Below are positions 1 through 10,924 of a stretch of 33,160 bases of DNA, piece after piece (the first letter of the stretch is position 1; every line of letters begins with the position of its first letter). The translations under genes and the position numbers were made by a program. This stretch comes from Lojkania enalia (lineage: Eukaryota > Ascomycota > Dothideomycetes > Pleosporales). The stretch covers positions 46,399-79,558 of the forward strand of contig ML986677.1 in NCBI GenBank assembly GCA_010094045.1, written 5' to 3'. The notes beneath the pieces are model-generated. The model was not told the origin of the DNA. It saw only the letters and a list, made by a program, of their open reading frames with translations, and searched no databases.

Positions 1-2507
1 TATAGTTTTACTAAATATATTCTAATATTTATAGTATTTAGATAGTAATTAAAGATTTACTAGTACTTTATTTTTATCCTTATCTTCCAGCTCTAGACCT
101 TACTTATCTTTAATCAGCTGCTCGATTTCGTATAGAGACGTAGAGAAAAACTTATTCTCTTTCCTCTTTATATTAAAGTAGAAAGTATTAGCTAAAATAA
201 GAGTAATAATAGAAGAACGAACTTTCTTTAGATTAGGTTCGGACTTTATTATATATAAGCGTACGAGAGCTTTAAGCTTATTTAGACTATAGGCTATAAA
301 AGACTAATATAGTTTTAGTAGTCTTAGTAGACCCTTAATATAATAGATAGTCGGACTGCGGGACTATTAATACTAGTTCTTTTCTTATAGAGTATCGTAT
401 TACTAGATATCTAGCTCTACTTCCTTATTATATACTAGCTGAGTTAATTATATAAGAAGAGGAGGTAAAAGATTATAAGTAGTAGGATACTTAGAAGATT
501 ATATAATCTAATTTTTATCCGTATCTAACTAGAGTTAAAAATAATATAACTATTTAATACTAATAATATAATTCTAAGTATCTAGATCTATAATAATAAA
601 TAGGAAGTTTTAGATAGTTCTCCTATTAATTTGCAGATATAAGTAGATATACTAATTAACTAGGGTTTAGATTCGGTCCTAAAAACCTTTAACGGTAATT
701 TTAAAGGGTAAATACTATATTAATATATATAGGACTTAGGAGAGTAATCTAACTACTATAGAATTAAAGAATAAGAAGCTTTAGGCATCTATATTAATAA
801 GGGCGTTTAGTTATATACTAACGCCTTTTAAATATAGAATAGTAGGAATTTAAAAGTACTTTCCTCCAAATAAATACAATTAATCGATATTTAATAAGTT
901 AAATTTACTTAAGTCTAAAATAGAGAGTTTTTCTAGACGTCTCTATTTCCCACCTAAGAACTATTTAGGTAGTACTTGTTTACGTCTAGAAACTCTTCTT
1001 TCTTAATCTTCTCTTATTTAACCTCTATCTCTTATATTTTAAGAACTATATATTTGTTTATAAAGTATTCTAGTTTATTATAATTATAGTAATTACCTAG
1101 GATTATATATTTTTTAGGTGTAAGAGTCTTACTAGGTTATTAGAAAACGATTGTAGTAGAACGAGATATTAATATTAGAGTAGATTAGAGTAGTATTAGA
1201 TTATAGGTTATCTTAGATAAACTCTTAGAAATCTTCTAGTACTAATCTAAATTTACTTTAGCTATAACCTATAAGCTAATAGTTTATTCTAGAAGACTAG
1301 AAATACTTCTCCTTTCTATATTATAGGCTATTAAGTAGGCAACTATAGCGTTAAAGGAGTCTTTCTATATAAGCTTAAAGCTAAGATTTAGTATCTTTAA
1401 ACTGGAGAGAATCTTATTCTATAGGTAGAAAAGCTACTTAGATTAGGATACAGATCCCCTAATAGCTGTACTAATAAAACAAGCTTTAAAAGTTGGGAAC
1501 GCTTCTCTTTTATTTATTTTTAGGACCTAAAACGCCTATTATACCTTTATCTCTTTATTACCTATAATAAAATATAATTATAGAAGTAAAATTATTTCTT
1601 TAGTATTTTTAAACTAATACTAGTCCGATTTAGCTAGGTATTTTAGCTCTAGATACCCTTTTATAGTACTAGAGGTATATTCTTATACTAATACTATATA
1701 TATATGCTTTATCAGATAGTAATCTATATTAATCTTAAGTCGGTCTAGGACTAAAACTTACTATTATTTAAATATAGGTTCGCTACTATCTATAAAGCTT
1801 TTAATCTTAAGCGTACGTTTAGTAAAGTAGACTTAAGGGGGCTTAAGAGTAGCTAAAAGGTTTCTTACTAAAAGAGTTGTAAAAGTTTCTTAGTATATTA
1901 TTAGTTCTAATTTGGTAGTTTATAGAAGTTAATTAAAACTAATAGTTCTCTATTATATTAAACATATAATCTCCTCTTATAAAATTGTAATTTATTCTTT
2001 AAGGGTTAGTTTACTCTAATTTCTCTCTAAATTAGATAGGTTTTTTATTATAGGCCCTATAGAGAGGGGTCCGCCTATTATAGGGCCCCTTATAGAAGGT
2101 AACAGTTATTCTATACGTGTAGATAGAAGTTTACTTTTACTACAACCTATACATATATCGATTCTAGTATAGAAATTAGAAGGTAAATTATAGTTAGATA
2201 TTAGCGGTTACTTCTAATTCTAATAGATTATTAGTAGTCTCTAAGTTTTTACCTAGGTGTACTCTACGCGGCTTTTCTAAAAGCAATCCTAATTATAGAG
2301 GATAGAAAGTTCTAAACCTAAAAGTTTTAGTTAATAGAAGATTTTTAAGATTCTATCTAAATAACTAAATAATTTAATATAATAGAATATAAATATTATA
2401 ATCTAAACTAAATTAAGTATATTTTAGACTTAAATATAGTTAAATAAATAATCGATACGATATTATTAAAAAGGCTATTACTAGTAATATTAAGTTCTTC
2501 TATATAA
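1..2507 (-). pseudogene. gypsy-1 copy A gag and protease/pre-RT remnant
   Basis: On the minus strand a CCHC zinc-knuckle box is readable at about 1045-1097 as NYYNYNKLEYFINKYI, where Y replaces C/H of the CX2CX4HX4C pattern through C-to-T changes. This marks the gag C-terminus. At about 105-215 the linker that precedes RT in fungal Ty3 elements is readable (FYFNIKRKENKFFSTSLYEI), followed by the YYKY.NIFSKT block near 10-50. The capsid part lies around 1150-2300 and is recognised by position and by alignment with copies B and C, not by strong motifs. In-frame TAG/TAA codons occur throughout, so no protein can be made. Bases 2488-2507 next to the LTR should hold the primer-binding site; I could not match it to a tRNA. 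Confidence 0.75.
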
Positions 2508-2786
2508 TATAATAGTATAGGTAAGATAATAGGTCTAAATATAGTATAAATCTACTTAGAGGTATATAAAAGTATATAGGGGTTTAAGAACCTAGGAATT
2601 CTATTAACATTTATAGGCTTTATATAAAAGAATATAGGATAACTACTAAACTATTTATAAGGGAGTATATAACTATATATAGAAGGGAAAAGGGGCGGAG
2701 CTAGGGGTAGAATAAGATAAGTAAAAAGCTTTAGGATAAGGTTGTATATAAAACTTTTTATAGAACGATTTCTTTATATTATTACA
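2508..2786 (-). repeat. gypsy-1 5' LTR of copy A (279 bp)
   Basis: Starts TATAATAGTATAGG and ends ATTACA, the mutated forms of TGTAACGGCGCAGG and CGTTACA seen in the best-preserved copy at 8235-8513. Length is exactly 279 bp, as in all other copies. It directly abuts gag-side gypsy-1 sequence on the left and the broken integrase of gypsy-2 on the right. The two flanks differ (tataa and atttt), as expected for one LTR of a longer element and not a solo LTR. Confidence 0.88.
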
Positions 2787-4900
2787 ATTTTCTCTATTCT
2801 TTAGTATCTATATATAGAGGCTTTATAGAATTACCTAATAAATTCTTTTCTAACTCTAGCTAGTATATAGATTCGATTATAGACGTATAGTAGTCTATCT
2901 ACCTATTCTAGTTCTTATTCTTAGAGTTCTCTAGATATTCTATCTATTACTAACCTAATTAGTATTATCTAACTTACTTCTTTAATAATAGTCGTTGCTA
3001 TAAGTCTTAGATAATTATATACTATACTTCTATCTTATTATTTTCTTAGTAGTATAGCTATAGTTCCTTTTTCTTACTCGTATTCTAGTAGTTTACTTAA
3101 TACGTCTACTCTTCGGTTTTATTTTCCGCTAATATAGATAATCTTAAAGTCGAATATAGCTAGTTCTTATAACTATCTAACCTATCTAGGGGTAAGAGTT
3201 TTAGTAGTAAAAAAGATAGTAAGGTTTTTATAATTATAATAGACTTTAGTTTACTATTTTACTTCTTATAGGTATATACGCTATTCTTTAAAGTATACTA
3301 TAATAGTTAGAAGTTCTTAGTTATATATATTATAATTTATCTCTACTAGTATAAGTTTTCGTAAATAATATACTATTAGATGTTGTTTTCTATTATAGAT
3401 TTATATAAGGATTCTAGCTATTCTTATCTCTAATATATTAGTTTTTATAAGAACTTTCTTTTCTAGGTTGTAGAGTTTTAGTACTAGTTTTTATTAGAAT
3501 TATTTCTTAACTTCTTAGAAGGCTTTTTCTTATTTATTTCCCTATATAAAAGTAATATCTTTTCTTAATAGTCGCGTTAAGGGTATAGTTATATTACTTT
3601 AATTATCTATAAAGGTTTGGCAGAAGTTATAAAATCTTATAAAGGATTAGATATCTTTAACTAATTTTAGGGTTAGCTAGTCTCTAATTACTACTAATTT
3701 GTTTAGGTTTATTTATAGTTGTTCTAGTTTAATAATAAATTCTAAGTAGTCTATTTATATAGTATAGAATTTATATTTTCTTACCTTAAAGTATAATTTT
3801 ACTACTTATAGTACGCGTAGTACTTATTTGATATATTTCTTATATTCTTACTTTATTTTTAAATATACGAGAACGTCGTTTAAATATATTATATAGAATC
3901 GTTTAAAGTAGAATTTTAGTACTTTATTAATTCGTTTTTAAAAGGTAGCTAGTATATTAGTAAGTTTAAACGGTATAACTAGGTATTTAAAAAGTCCCTT
4001 TTTTATTCTAAATACTATTTTCTATTTGTCTCCTTTTTTAATATAGATCTAGTAATACGTATTTTAGATATCTAACTTTATAAAGATAGTAGCTTCTCTT
4101 AATTAGTCTCTTAAGTTATAAATAAGTAGTAAAGGGTATTAATCCTTAATTATAATATTGTTAAGAGTACGATAATTAATATATATTTATAAATCTATTA
4201 TTCCTTTCTTATCTATAAAGAGTATAGGGTATACTACTAATAAGCTTAATTCTCAGATCGTTTCTTTCTTTAGGTACTCGTCTATATATTATTTTAAAGC
4301 CTCTACTTCCCTTAATATTAGGCTATATAGTAGTCTATATCCGGGTTCTTTTCCTAATTGTAGTTTAATTTTATAATTATGTTCTCTATATTTAGGTAGG
4401 TATTATAGTAGTTCTTAAAGTTATTTTATTAAGTATTAGTATTCCGTAAATATACTATATAATACGTTTCCTATTAGGAATAATTCTTTTACTACTTCTT
4501 TTACTATTATAGTAAGTTGTTCCTTAATCGGCTGGCTAGAGTTTTTAAGAATAATTCGTCCCGTTTACTAGTTTATCTAAGGATTTTCCTTTCTTAACTA
4601 TAAAATTCCTAGGATAATATTATAGTTAGTAATTTCTATAATTTAGAAGATTTATTCTTATTAGATTGTTCCTAGAATTTTAAACTCTTCTAGTTTTATA
4701 GTATATATAACTTTCTTCTAAAAGTCTTTTCCCTCTATAGTTTAGATTATATAAAGTCGTTCTAGTTATACTATAAGTATTTCTTTTCTAGTAATATAGT
4801 TGCTAGCTATAAAATTCTTTATTACTCTACTATTAATAAGTATATATACCTTATAGCTATAATATCGTCCTAGTATTATAAGATGGTATTCTCCTATATT
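2787..4900 (-). pseudogene. gypsy-2 pol remnant: protease, RT, RNase H, start of integrase
   Basis: Protease: minus-strand GRYYSYKVYILINSRVIKNFI at about 4800-4875, where the usual DSGA active site reads NSRV, so the catalytic Asp is lost. RT: starts near 4330 (LREVEALK.YIDEYLKKE), continues through INYRTLNNI, YPLL and IKLDI, and has the YxDD box as YLND at about 3872-3886 (the first D has become N). RNase H follows at about 3590-3080 (KVLIKTNILEIRIA, INYNIYN.ELLTIIVYFKE) with the DFKIIYISGK motif near 3150. The integrase H2C2 region begins near 2850 and is cut after SIYRY.RIEKIV at the gypsy-1 LTR. All stops are TAG/TAA/TGA of RIP type. Confidence 0.8.
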
Positions 4901-5699
4901 CCTATATAGTTAAGTTATCTTAGGCTAATAAACTATTACTTCTTTTATAGATATATATTTTAGACATTTCCGTTCTAGATATTTATACTATAGTCTTCCT
5001 CTAACATATACTTTAGGTAGTAGAAGTTCTAGTTTAAGTATTATATAGTTTTAGGTTTACTTAATAACTTCCTATCCTATTATAGCTTCTTATTTTACTA
5101 GGTTTTCTAGTATTTTATCTCTATTTAGTTGTCTTAGCTATATACCTGTATTTTCTTTTCTTTTTTAGTAGGCTTTATATTACTATTTAATACACGATAT
5201 CTATACTATCTTAAAATATACTAGATAGTATTAGTTTATATAAGGGTTATTATCTTTTCTAACCTAGTAGTCCTATTCTTATTTATATCGTAATACCTTT
5301 AGTACCTAGTACTTTACTAGTACTTTACTTTATAAGAAGGCTACTGCTTTTTAGATTATATATAGAGTCTTATTCTAATCTATTATATTAAGATATCCTT
5401 CTACTACTTTTATTATTTCTATCCATTTTTAGAAGTGTGAGAAGTAGATTTCTCTAGGGTAAGTATTTTACCATTCTTTATAAACGTCAATAATATCTTA
5501 TTCTAGTCTATTCTTATTATAGAATCTTATAGGTAGTTCCTCTTATAGGGTAGCTATAAGAGCCGGGGTTCTCTATTTATACTCGATTATTCCTCGTTGG
5601 TATATAGAATATACTCTAGAAGCTGGTTTAGGTGTTAGTATTCTAGTAGTAGCTTCTTCTATTTGTAACGGGGTATTTATTTTTTTATCCTCGTCTAAT

Positions 5700-7080
5700 T
5701 CTTTCTAAACTTCTTCTAGCTATCTTTTTATATATTCTTATATTACTATAAATTATATTTTCTTTTAAAACTAATATTTTATAATTTCTTTAAATTGTTG
5801 GTATATTTAATATTTATCTTTATTATAAGAGGACTAGTATAGGGTTCTATATTCTATAGTTACGGCTAGTTTTTCTTTACCTACTTCCTGCGGTTTATCT
5901 TCTATTAGCCGGTTTTTCTTCTCTTTCTTTTTACTTTAGTATTCTTTTACTATATATCCTAGTTTCTAACAATTATAGTATTTAATATCTTTCTTCTAAG
6001 TCTTTCTTTCTTGGGTTACCTATAATTTAGGCTTCTTTTCTCTAGTAGCGCTTAGATCTATGGGTCTACCTATATTAGCAGCCTTTACTAAAAAGCGTAC
6101 CCTTTAGTAGTATGCTTATCTTTCCTTATTTTTAAACTAGTATAGTTTGTTATTAATTCTTTTTACTAGTTAGAAGTATAATACTAGGTCCTGGGGTTGT
6201 TCTATCTATATTATTACCCTTTTTATCTCTATTTTTAATCCTCTATAGAACTTTACTATTATACTATAGTTATTCTATATAACTTTATTTAAGAGCTGTT
6301 AAAAACTCGTTATATATAAGGTAATAGATCCTAGTTAAACTAGGTTATAGAGTCTATCTTCTACTGCTTATACTTCGTCGATATCTCTAAATACTAGTTC
6401 GAGTTTCTATTAGAAGTATACTAGACTTATAAATATTACCTTAGTTTTACTTTTCTAGTATTCTCCCGCGTGGTTCTTAAAATCTATTAGAAAGAACTAG
6501 AACTAGTCGAGTAGTTTACCTATTAGGTAGGCTTCTATAAATAGTACTTTCTCGTTCTTATACTAGATAATATCTAGGTTAGCATTAATATAAATTCTTA
6601 CTACTACTAGGAATTCTTTAAGTTTAGAACTAGTTCTATTAAACTTATTAAGTAGTACTAACTTAATTTATCGTTGATAATATATTATTAGTAGCACTCT
6701 TTCGACTTGCTTAAATTTCTAGATAATTCTTATAAGTCCTATTCTTTACTCGTTATTAACCATTCCTTATATTTCTTTAAGACTTTTAAGAAGGCTGTTC
6801 TAAGTCTTTTTTAGACTTCTTATCTATTTATCTGCTAGGACTAGCTATTTCTATTATTATATTAATTTATTCTACATTTTTATAAATATAGTTATTATAT
6901 CTACCTCTAAAGAGGTAGCCTTACTAGCTAATCCTAATATTCTGCTTATGTGAGTTTCCTACGTTACTTACCGAAGGTATCTCTTTCCTTATAACTAGGG
7001 TAGTCTAACTAGTCTTACTTCTTCTAGCTTTACGAGGGTAGTTAAAGTATAATAGCCTCTCGATTAGCTAGGTATAAGAT
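5700..7080 (-). pseudogene. gypsy-2 gag remnant with zinc knuckle
   Basis: The minus strand at about 5935-5978 reads IKYYNC.KLGYIVKEY, a decayed CX2CX4HX4C nucleocapsid knuckle in which one of the Cys residues remains. It is followed by a Lys/Glu-rich tail (KKKEKKNR). The upstream part, to about 7080, has the length and position of a Ty3 capsid domain, but I see no motif that confirms it alone. Bases 4900-5700, between knuckle and protease, are coding-like linker in the same element with no domain I recognise. Boundaries are approximate because start and stop codons are destroyed. Confidence 0.6.
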
Positions 7081-7108
7081 AGGATAATAACTAAAAGTAG
7101 TTATATAC

Positions 7109-7325
7109 TGTAAGGGGATTATTCTTATAGGCTTATAATAGAAGTATATAAGTAGAGTATATAGAGGATATTTAAGTTAACTATAAAGAGTTATAAAGGT
7201 TAGAGTTGTAAGGTTGTTAAATACAATTTAGTTCTCTTACTATTTCTTCCTACTTAGTTACTCAGTTAACTAAGCGACTAAATATACTTAGTTACTTAGT
7301 TAACTAAGCTGCTAAACGCGTTATA
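7109..7325 (-). repeat. Probable gypsy-2 5' LTR (about 217 bp)
   Basis: Inferred from position upstream of gypsy-2 gag on the minus strand and from ends TGTAAGGGGA and AACGCGTTATA, the latter fitting an original ...GTTACA. The style matches the gypsy-1 LTR (TGTAACGG...CGTTACA). No second copy is in the window, so the ends are not confirmed by comparison. The right flank would be the target site (tatct, 7326-7330). Confidence 0.5.
7253..7320. repeat. Tandem pair of 34-bp units in gypsy-2 LTR
   Basis: Units 7253-7286 and 7287-7320 start CTTAGTTACT and share CAGTTAACTAAG-like cores (TTAGTTAACTAA is itself palindromic). The last four bases differ as tata against cgcg, a pattern RIP would produce. 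On the minus strand this lies in the expected U3 (promoter) part of the LTR, where short tandem repeats often act as enhancers. Confidence 0.8.
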
Positions 7326-7762
7326 TATCTTATATTAGCCTTATTCTTCTAACTATATAGAGTCTTAGATCTCGATTAGGTCTAGTACAGGAATTCTTAT
7401 AGGGGTATTTATAATAAGTATAAAGAAATAGAGGGAGTTTTAAATATTTAATAGATAGATAACTTATAATATAATAGTATAGCTAAAGCTGCCTATAAAC
7501 GTACTATATTTATATATACTATATTTATATTATAAACTAATTAATTAGATATAATATAGTAAATTTAAAAATATAATTATATAATAACTAATAAGATTAT
7601 AATATTTATATAGATGTAAACTATTAAAAGAATTTATAGGTAGCGAGCCTAACCGTCTATAGTAAAAGATATAATATACGATAATATATAATTAATAAGA
7701 TAAAATACTAATAAAAAACCGATAATTATATTATTTCTATTATTATATTATTAACAACCCTA
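7326..7762. other. Unassigned AT-rich spacer
   Basis: About 440 bp between the proposed gypsy-2 LTR and the broken end of gypsy-1 copy B. It has very few CA/TG and no recognisable coding motif on either strand. A short direct repeat (actatatttatat, near 7504 and 7520) is present. It could be the target DNA in which gypsy-2 landed, or debris of another element. I see no gene in it. Confidence 0.5.
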
Positions 7763-8229
7763 ATAAGAATATTGTTTAGATAAGTAATATAAAAGTTATC
7801 TAAGTAGTTAATTAGTATATTATTTATATAATACTAGTAAGTTACTAGACTATTATATAATTTAAAAGGTAGAACTTTATACTTATAAGTTCTATATTAA
7901 GTCTAAAAGATAGTATATTTCTTAAAACTAGAATCTATTCTAATCTTATTAAAAGCTATATAAATATTAAACTTAATACAAATCGCTATTTTAGTAGATC
8001 TGGATAAGAGTTTATCTATATATAATATTAGATATATATTTTTATAGATAAGAATATTAAGTTTATAATAATTTATATAGATATATAGGTTACTATTAGA
8101 TTTATAGACGTAAAGAATTAGAGATATAAAAGAATTCTAACTCTACTTAATATACTTATACCGTAGATTATCTATAATATACTTTTTAGTTGCCTCTAAT
8201 TTCTTAATATTCTACTTATATAATAGACT
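7763..8229 (-). pseudogene. gypsy-1 copy B reverse transcriptase fragment
   Basis: Aligns base for base with copy C 30935-31395. On the minus strand it runs from the RT start (near 8229, at the solo LTR) to the catalytic box, read as YLNN near 7768-7780 where YxDD is expected, so both Asp codons have become Asn. Homology stops at about 7763, just past this box, where unrelated AT-rich DNA begins. RT palm and everything downstream are therefore lost by truncation or deletion, in addition to RIP stops. Confidence 0.8.
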
Positions 8230-8518
8230 ATAACTGTAACGGCGCAGGCAAGACAATGGGTCCGAATGCGGCACGAATCCACTCAGAGGCATATAGGAGT
8301 GCGTAGGGGTTCAGGGACCTAGGAATTCCATTGACACCTATAGGCCTTGTACGAAAGGATATAGAAGAACTACCAAGCTACTTATGAGGGAGTGTACAAC
8401 TATATACGGAAGGGAAAAGGGGTAGAACCAGGGGTAGGATAAGATAAGCGAAAAGCTTTGGGATAAGGTTGTATATGAAGCTTTTCGTGGAACGATTTCT
8501 TTGCATCGTTATAATAAC
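8230..8518 (-). repeat. Solo gypsy-1 LTR (8235-8513) with 5-bp TSD ATAAC
   Basis: A 279-bp LTR beginning TGTAACGGCG and ending CGTTATA, flanked by perfect 5-bp duplications ATAAC at 8230-8234 and 8514-8518. Uninterrupted copy C (31385-31410) has the empty site. It is a solo LTR, formed by recombination between the two LTRs of a full element. It keeps many CA/TG dinucleotides (for example caggcaagacaatggg) while the copy B sequence around it has almost none, so it is the best guide to the original LTR. Confidence 0.93.
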
Positions 8519-10715
8519 TATTAGGGAGAGGTTTTATAAAAACAATCTTATAATTATAAGAGTAGTATTCTAGTAATCAATAAGCCGTAGTTTTACTAAA
8601 TATATTCTAATATCTATAGTATTTAAAGATTTACTAGTACTTTATTTTTAGCCTTATCTTTTAGCTTTAAGGCTTACTTATCTTTAATTAGCCGCTTAAT
8701 TTTGTATAGAGATGTAGAGAAAAACTCGTTCTCTTTCCTCTTTATATTAAAGTAGAAAGTATTAGCTAAGATAAGAGCGATAGTAGAAGAATAGACTTTC
8801 TTTAGATTAGATTTAAACTTTATTATATACGAGTATATAAGAGCTCTAAACTTATTTAAACTATAAGTTATAAGAAATTAATATAGTTTTAGTAGTTTTA
8901 GTAGATTCTTAATATAATAGATAGTTAGACTATAGAACTACTAATACTAGTTCTTTTCTTATAGAGCGTTGTGTTGCTAGATATCTAGCTCTACCTTCTT
9001 ATTATATACTAGCTAAATTAATTATATAAGAAGAAAAGGTAAAAAATTATAAATAGTAAGATATTTAGAGGGCTATATAATCCGATTCTTATATATATCT
9101 AGCTAGAGTTAAAAATAATATAACTATTTAATACTAATAATATAATCTTAAGTATTTAAATCTATAATAATAAATAGATAGTTTTAGATAGTTCTTCTAT
9201 TAATTTATAGGTATAAGTAGATATACTAATTAACTAGGGTTTAAATTTAGTCCTAAAAACCTTTAATAGTAATTTTAAAGGGTAAGTACTATATTAATAT
9301 ATATAGAACTTAAGAGAGTAATCTAGCTACTATAGAATTAAAGATTAGAAAGCTTTAGATACTAGTATTAATAAAAATATTTAATTATATGTTAATACCT
9401 TTAAAATATAAAATAGTAGAAATTTAGAAGTATTTTCCTCTAAATAAATATAATAAATTAATATTTAATAAATTATACTTACTTAAATTTAGAATAGAAA
9501 GTTTTTTTAAGCGTCTCTATTTTCTATCTAAGAATTATCTAGATAGTACTCGTTTATATCTAAAAACTCTTCTTCCTTAATTTCTCTTATTTAACTTCTA
9601 TTTCTTATACTCTAAAAACTATATATTTATTTATAAAGTATCCTAATTTACTATTATTATAATAATTACTTAAAATTATTTACCTTTTAGGTATAAGAGT
9701 TTTATTAAATAATTAGAGAATAATTATAGTAGAATAAAATATTAATACTAAAATAGATTAGAATAGTATTAGATTATAGGTTATTTTAGATAAACTCTTA
9801 GAAGCTTTCTAATACTAATCTAAATATATTTTAGCTATAACTTATAAGCAAATAGTTTATTTTAAAAGGTTAAAAATACTCCTTATTTCTATATTATAGG
9901 CTATTAAGTAGGCGACTATAGTATTAAAGAAGCCTTTCTATATAAGCTTAAAGCTAAAGTTTAGTATTTTTAGGCTGGAGAGAATTTTATCCTATAGGTA
10001 GAAGAACTACTTAAATTAGGATATAAATCCTCTAATAGTTATACTAATAAAGCGAGCTTTATAAGTTAGAAACGCTTCTCTCTTATTTATCCTTAAGACT
10101 TAAAACGTCTATTATACCTCTATTTCTTTATTATCTATAATAAAATATAATTATAGAAGTAAAATTATTTCTTTAATATTTTTAAACTAATACTAGTCTA
10201 ATTTAACTAGGTATTTTAGCTTTAGATACTCTTTTATAGTACTAGAAGTATATTTTTATACTAATACTATATATATATACTTTATTTAATAGTAATCTAT
10301 ATTAATTTTAAATTAGTTTAAAATCGAGACTTATTATTATTTAAATATTAGTTTACTACTATCTATAAAGTTTTCGATCTTAGATATATATTTAGTAAGA
10401 TAGGTTTAAGGAGGTTTAAAGATGCCTAAAAAGTTTCTTACTAGTAGAGTTATAAAAGTTTCTTAATATATTATTAGTTCTAATTCGGTAGTTTATAGAG
10501 GTTAATTAGAACTAATAGTTCTCTATTATATTAGGCGTATAATCTCCTCTTATAAAATTGTAATTTATTCTTTAAGGGTTAGTTTACTCTAATTTTCTTC
10601 TAAATTAAATAGATTCTTTACTATAAGCTTTATAAAGAGGGGTCGGCCTATTATAAAGCCCTTTATAAAGGGTAATAGTTGTTCTACATATATAGATAAA
10701 AGTTTACTCTTACTA
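8519..10715 (-). pseudogene. gypsy-1 copy B pre-RT, protease and gag remnant
   Basis: Collinear with copy A 1-2125 and with copy C 31405-33160 and beyond. Near 8520-8600 the minus strand gives the segment just before RT (SYDYKI-like, then NIFSKT). The gag zinc-knuckle equivalent is at about 9612-9670. It ends at 10715, where pogo P2 begins, inside gag, and resumes at 14446. Stops of TAG/TAA type occur throughout, and copy B is more mutated than copy C (for example ataagcgg-type GC positions of C are A/T here). Confidence 0.78.
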
Positions 10716-10785
10716 ATATATAGTATAAGCAAGCTGATTACCTAAGCGAGCTAATTATAATGCTAAGACTATACTAAAATCGCGA
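10716..10785. repeat. P2 left terminal inverted repeat
   Basis: Matches the reverse complement of 14374-14443 over 70 bp with mostly C/T and G/A differences. It holds two near-identical motifs, AAGCAAGCTGATTA and AAGCGAGCTAATT, 18 bp apart: a likely paired transposase-binding site. Confidence 0.9.
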
Positions 10786-10832
10786 CTACTTTTCGCAAAA
10801 TATTATACTTCCTTATATTCTATTATACTATA

Positions 10833-10882
10833 ACGTACCTTTTAAGCGGGCGGCCTATATAAGCGAGCGGTCCACCCTATTA
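10833..10882. repeat. P1 left terminal inverted repeat
   Basis: Inverted match to 12637-12686 over about 50 bp (ACGTACCTT, AAGCGGGCGGCC, TATATAAGCGAGCGGTC). Contains two GCGxGCGG-type motifs 18 bp apart. Differences from the other end are nearly all C/T or G/A. Confidence 0.9.
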
Positions 10883-10924
10883 ACTTTTTCAACCTTTATA
10901 TACGTATAGCTTAACAACTAAGTA

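Larger units (their letters stand above)
1..2786 (-). mobile_element. Ty3/gypsy retrotransposon gypsy-1, copy A (5' part)
   Basis: Minus-strand LTR retrotransposon of the chromodomain-carrying Ty3/gypsy type, identified because the same sequence continues in copy C into clear RT, RNase H, integrase and chromodomain. The window holds its 5' LTR (2508-2786), leader, gag, and the protease/pre-RT linker. The RT and 3' end lie beyond the left edge. Base 6 aligns with base 31474 of copy C and base 8591 of copy B. It sits inside gypsy-2, whose integrase stops at 2787. CA and TG are almost absent, so this is one of the most heavily mutated gypsy-1 copies here. The target duplication cannot be checked because the other end is missing; the right flank is 2787-2791 (atttt). 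Confidence 0.85.
2787..7325 (-). mobile_element. Ty3/gypsy retrotransposon gypsy-2, truncated in integrase
   Basis: A different Ty3/gypsy family on the minus strand. Reading from the right: probable 5' LTR (7109-7325), leader, gag with zinc knuckle (near 5950), protease (near 4800), RT (3700-4340), RNase H (3080-3590), and the start of the integrase zinc-binding domain, which is cut at 2787 by gypsy-1 copy A. The rest would lie left of the window. RIP-type stops are dense. Order gag-PR-RT-RH-IN is that of Ty3/gypsy (Metaviridae). No chromodomain or 3' LTR is present in the window. Confidence 0.82.

Noticed and set aside
2488..2507. Primer-binding sites next to gypsy-1, gypsy-3 and copia LTRs
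   Set aside because: The bases after the LTRs could not be matched to any tRNA 3' end with confidence after RIP, so no feature is reported.
7465..7482. 18-base match to the gypsy-1 leader/LTR junction (2503-2520) in the unassigned spacer
   Set aside because: The match does not extend on either side, and such A/T strings recur by chance in RIP-affected DNA.
7326..7762. A host gene in the spacer
   Set aside because: No frame of useful length or motif on either strand, and very low GC.
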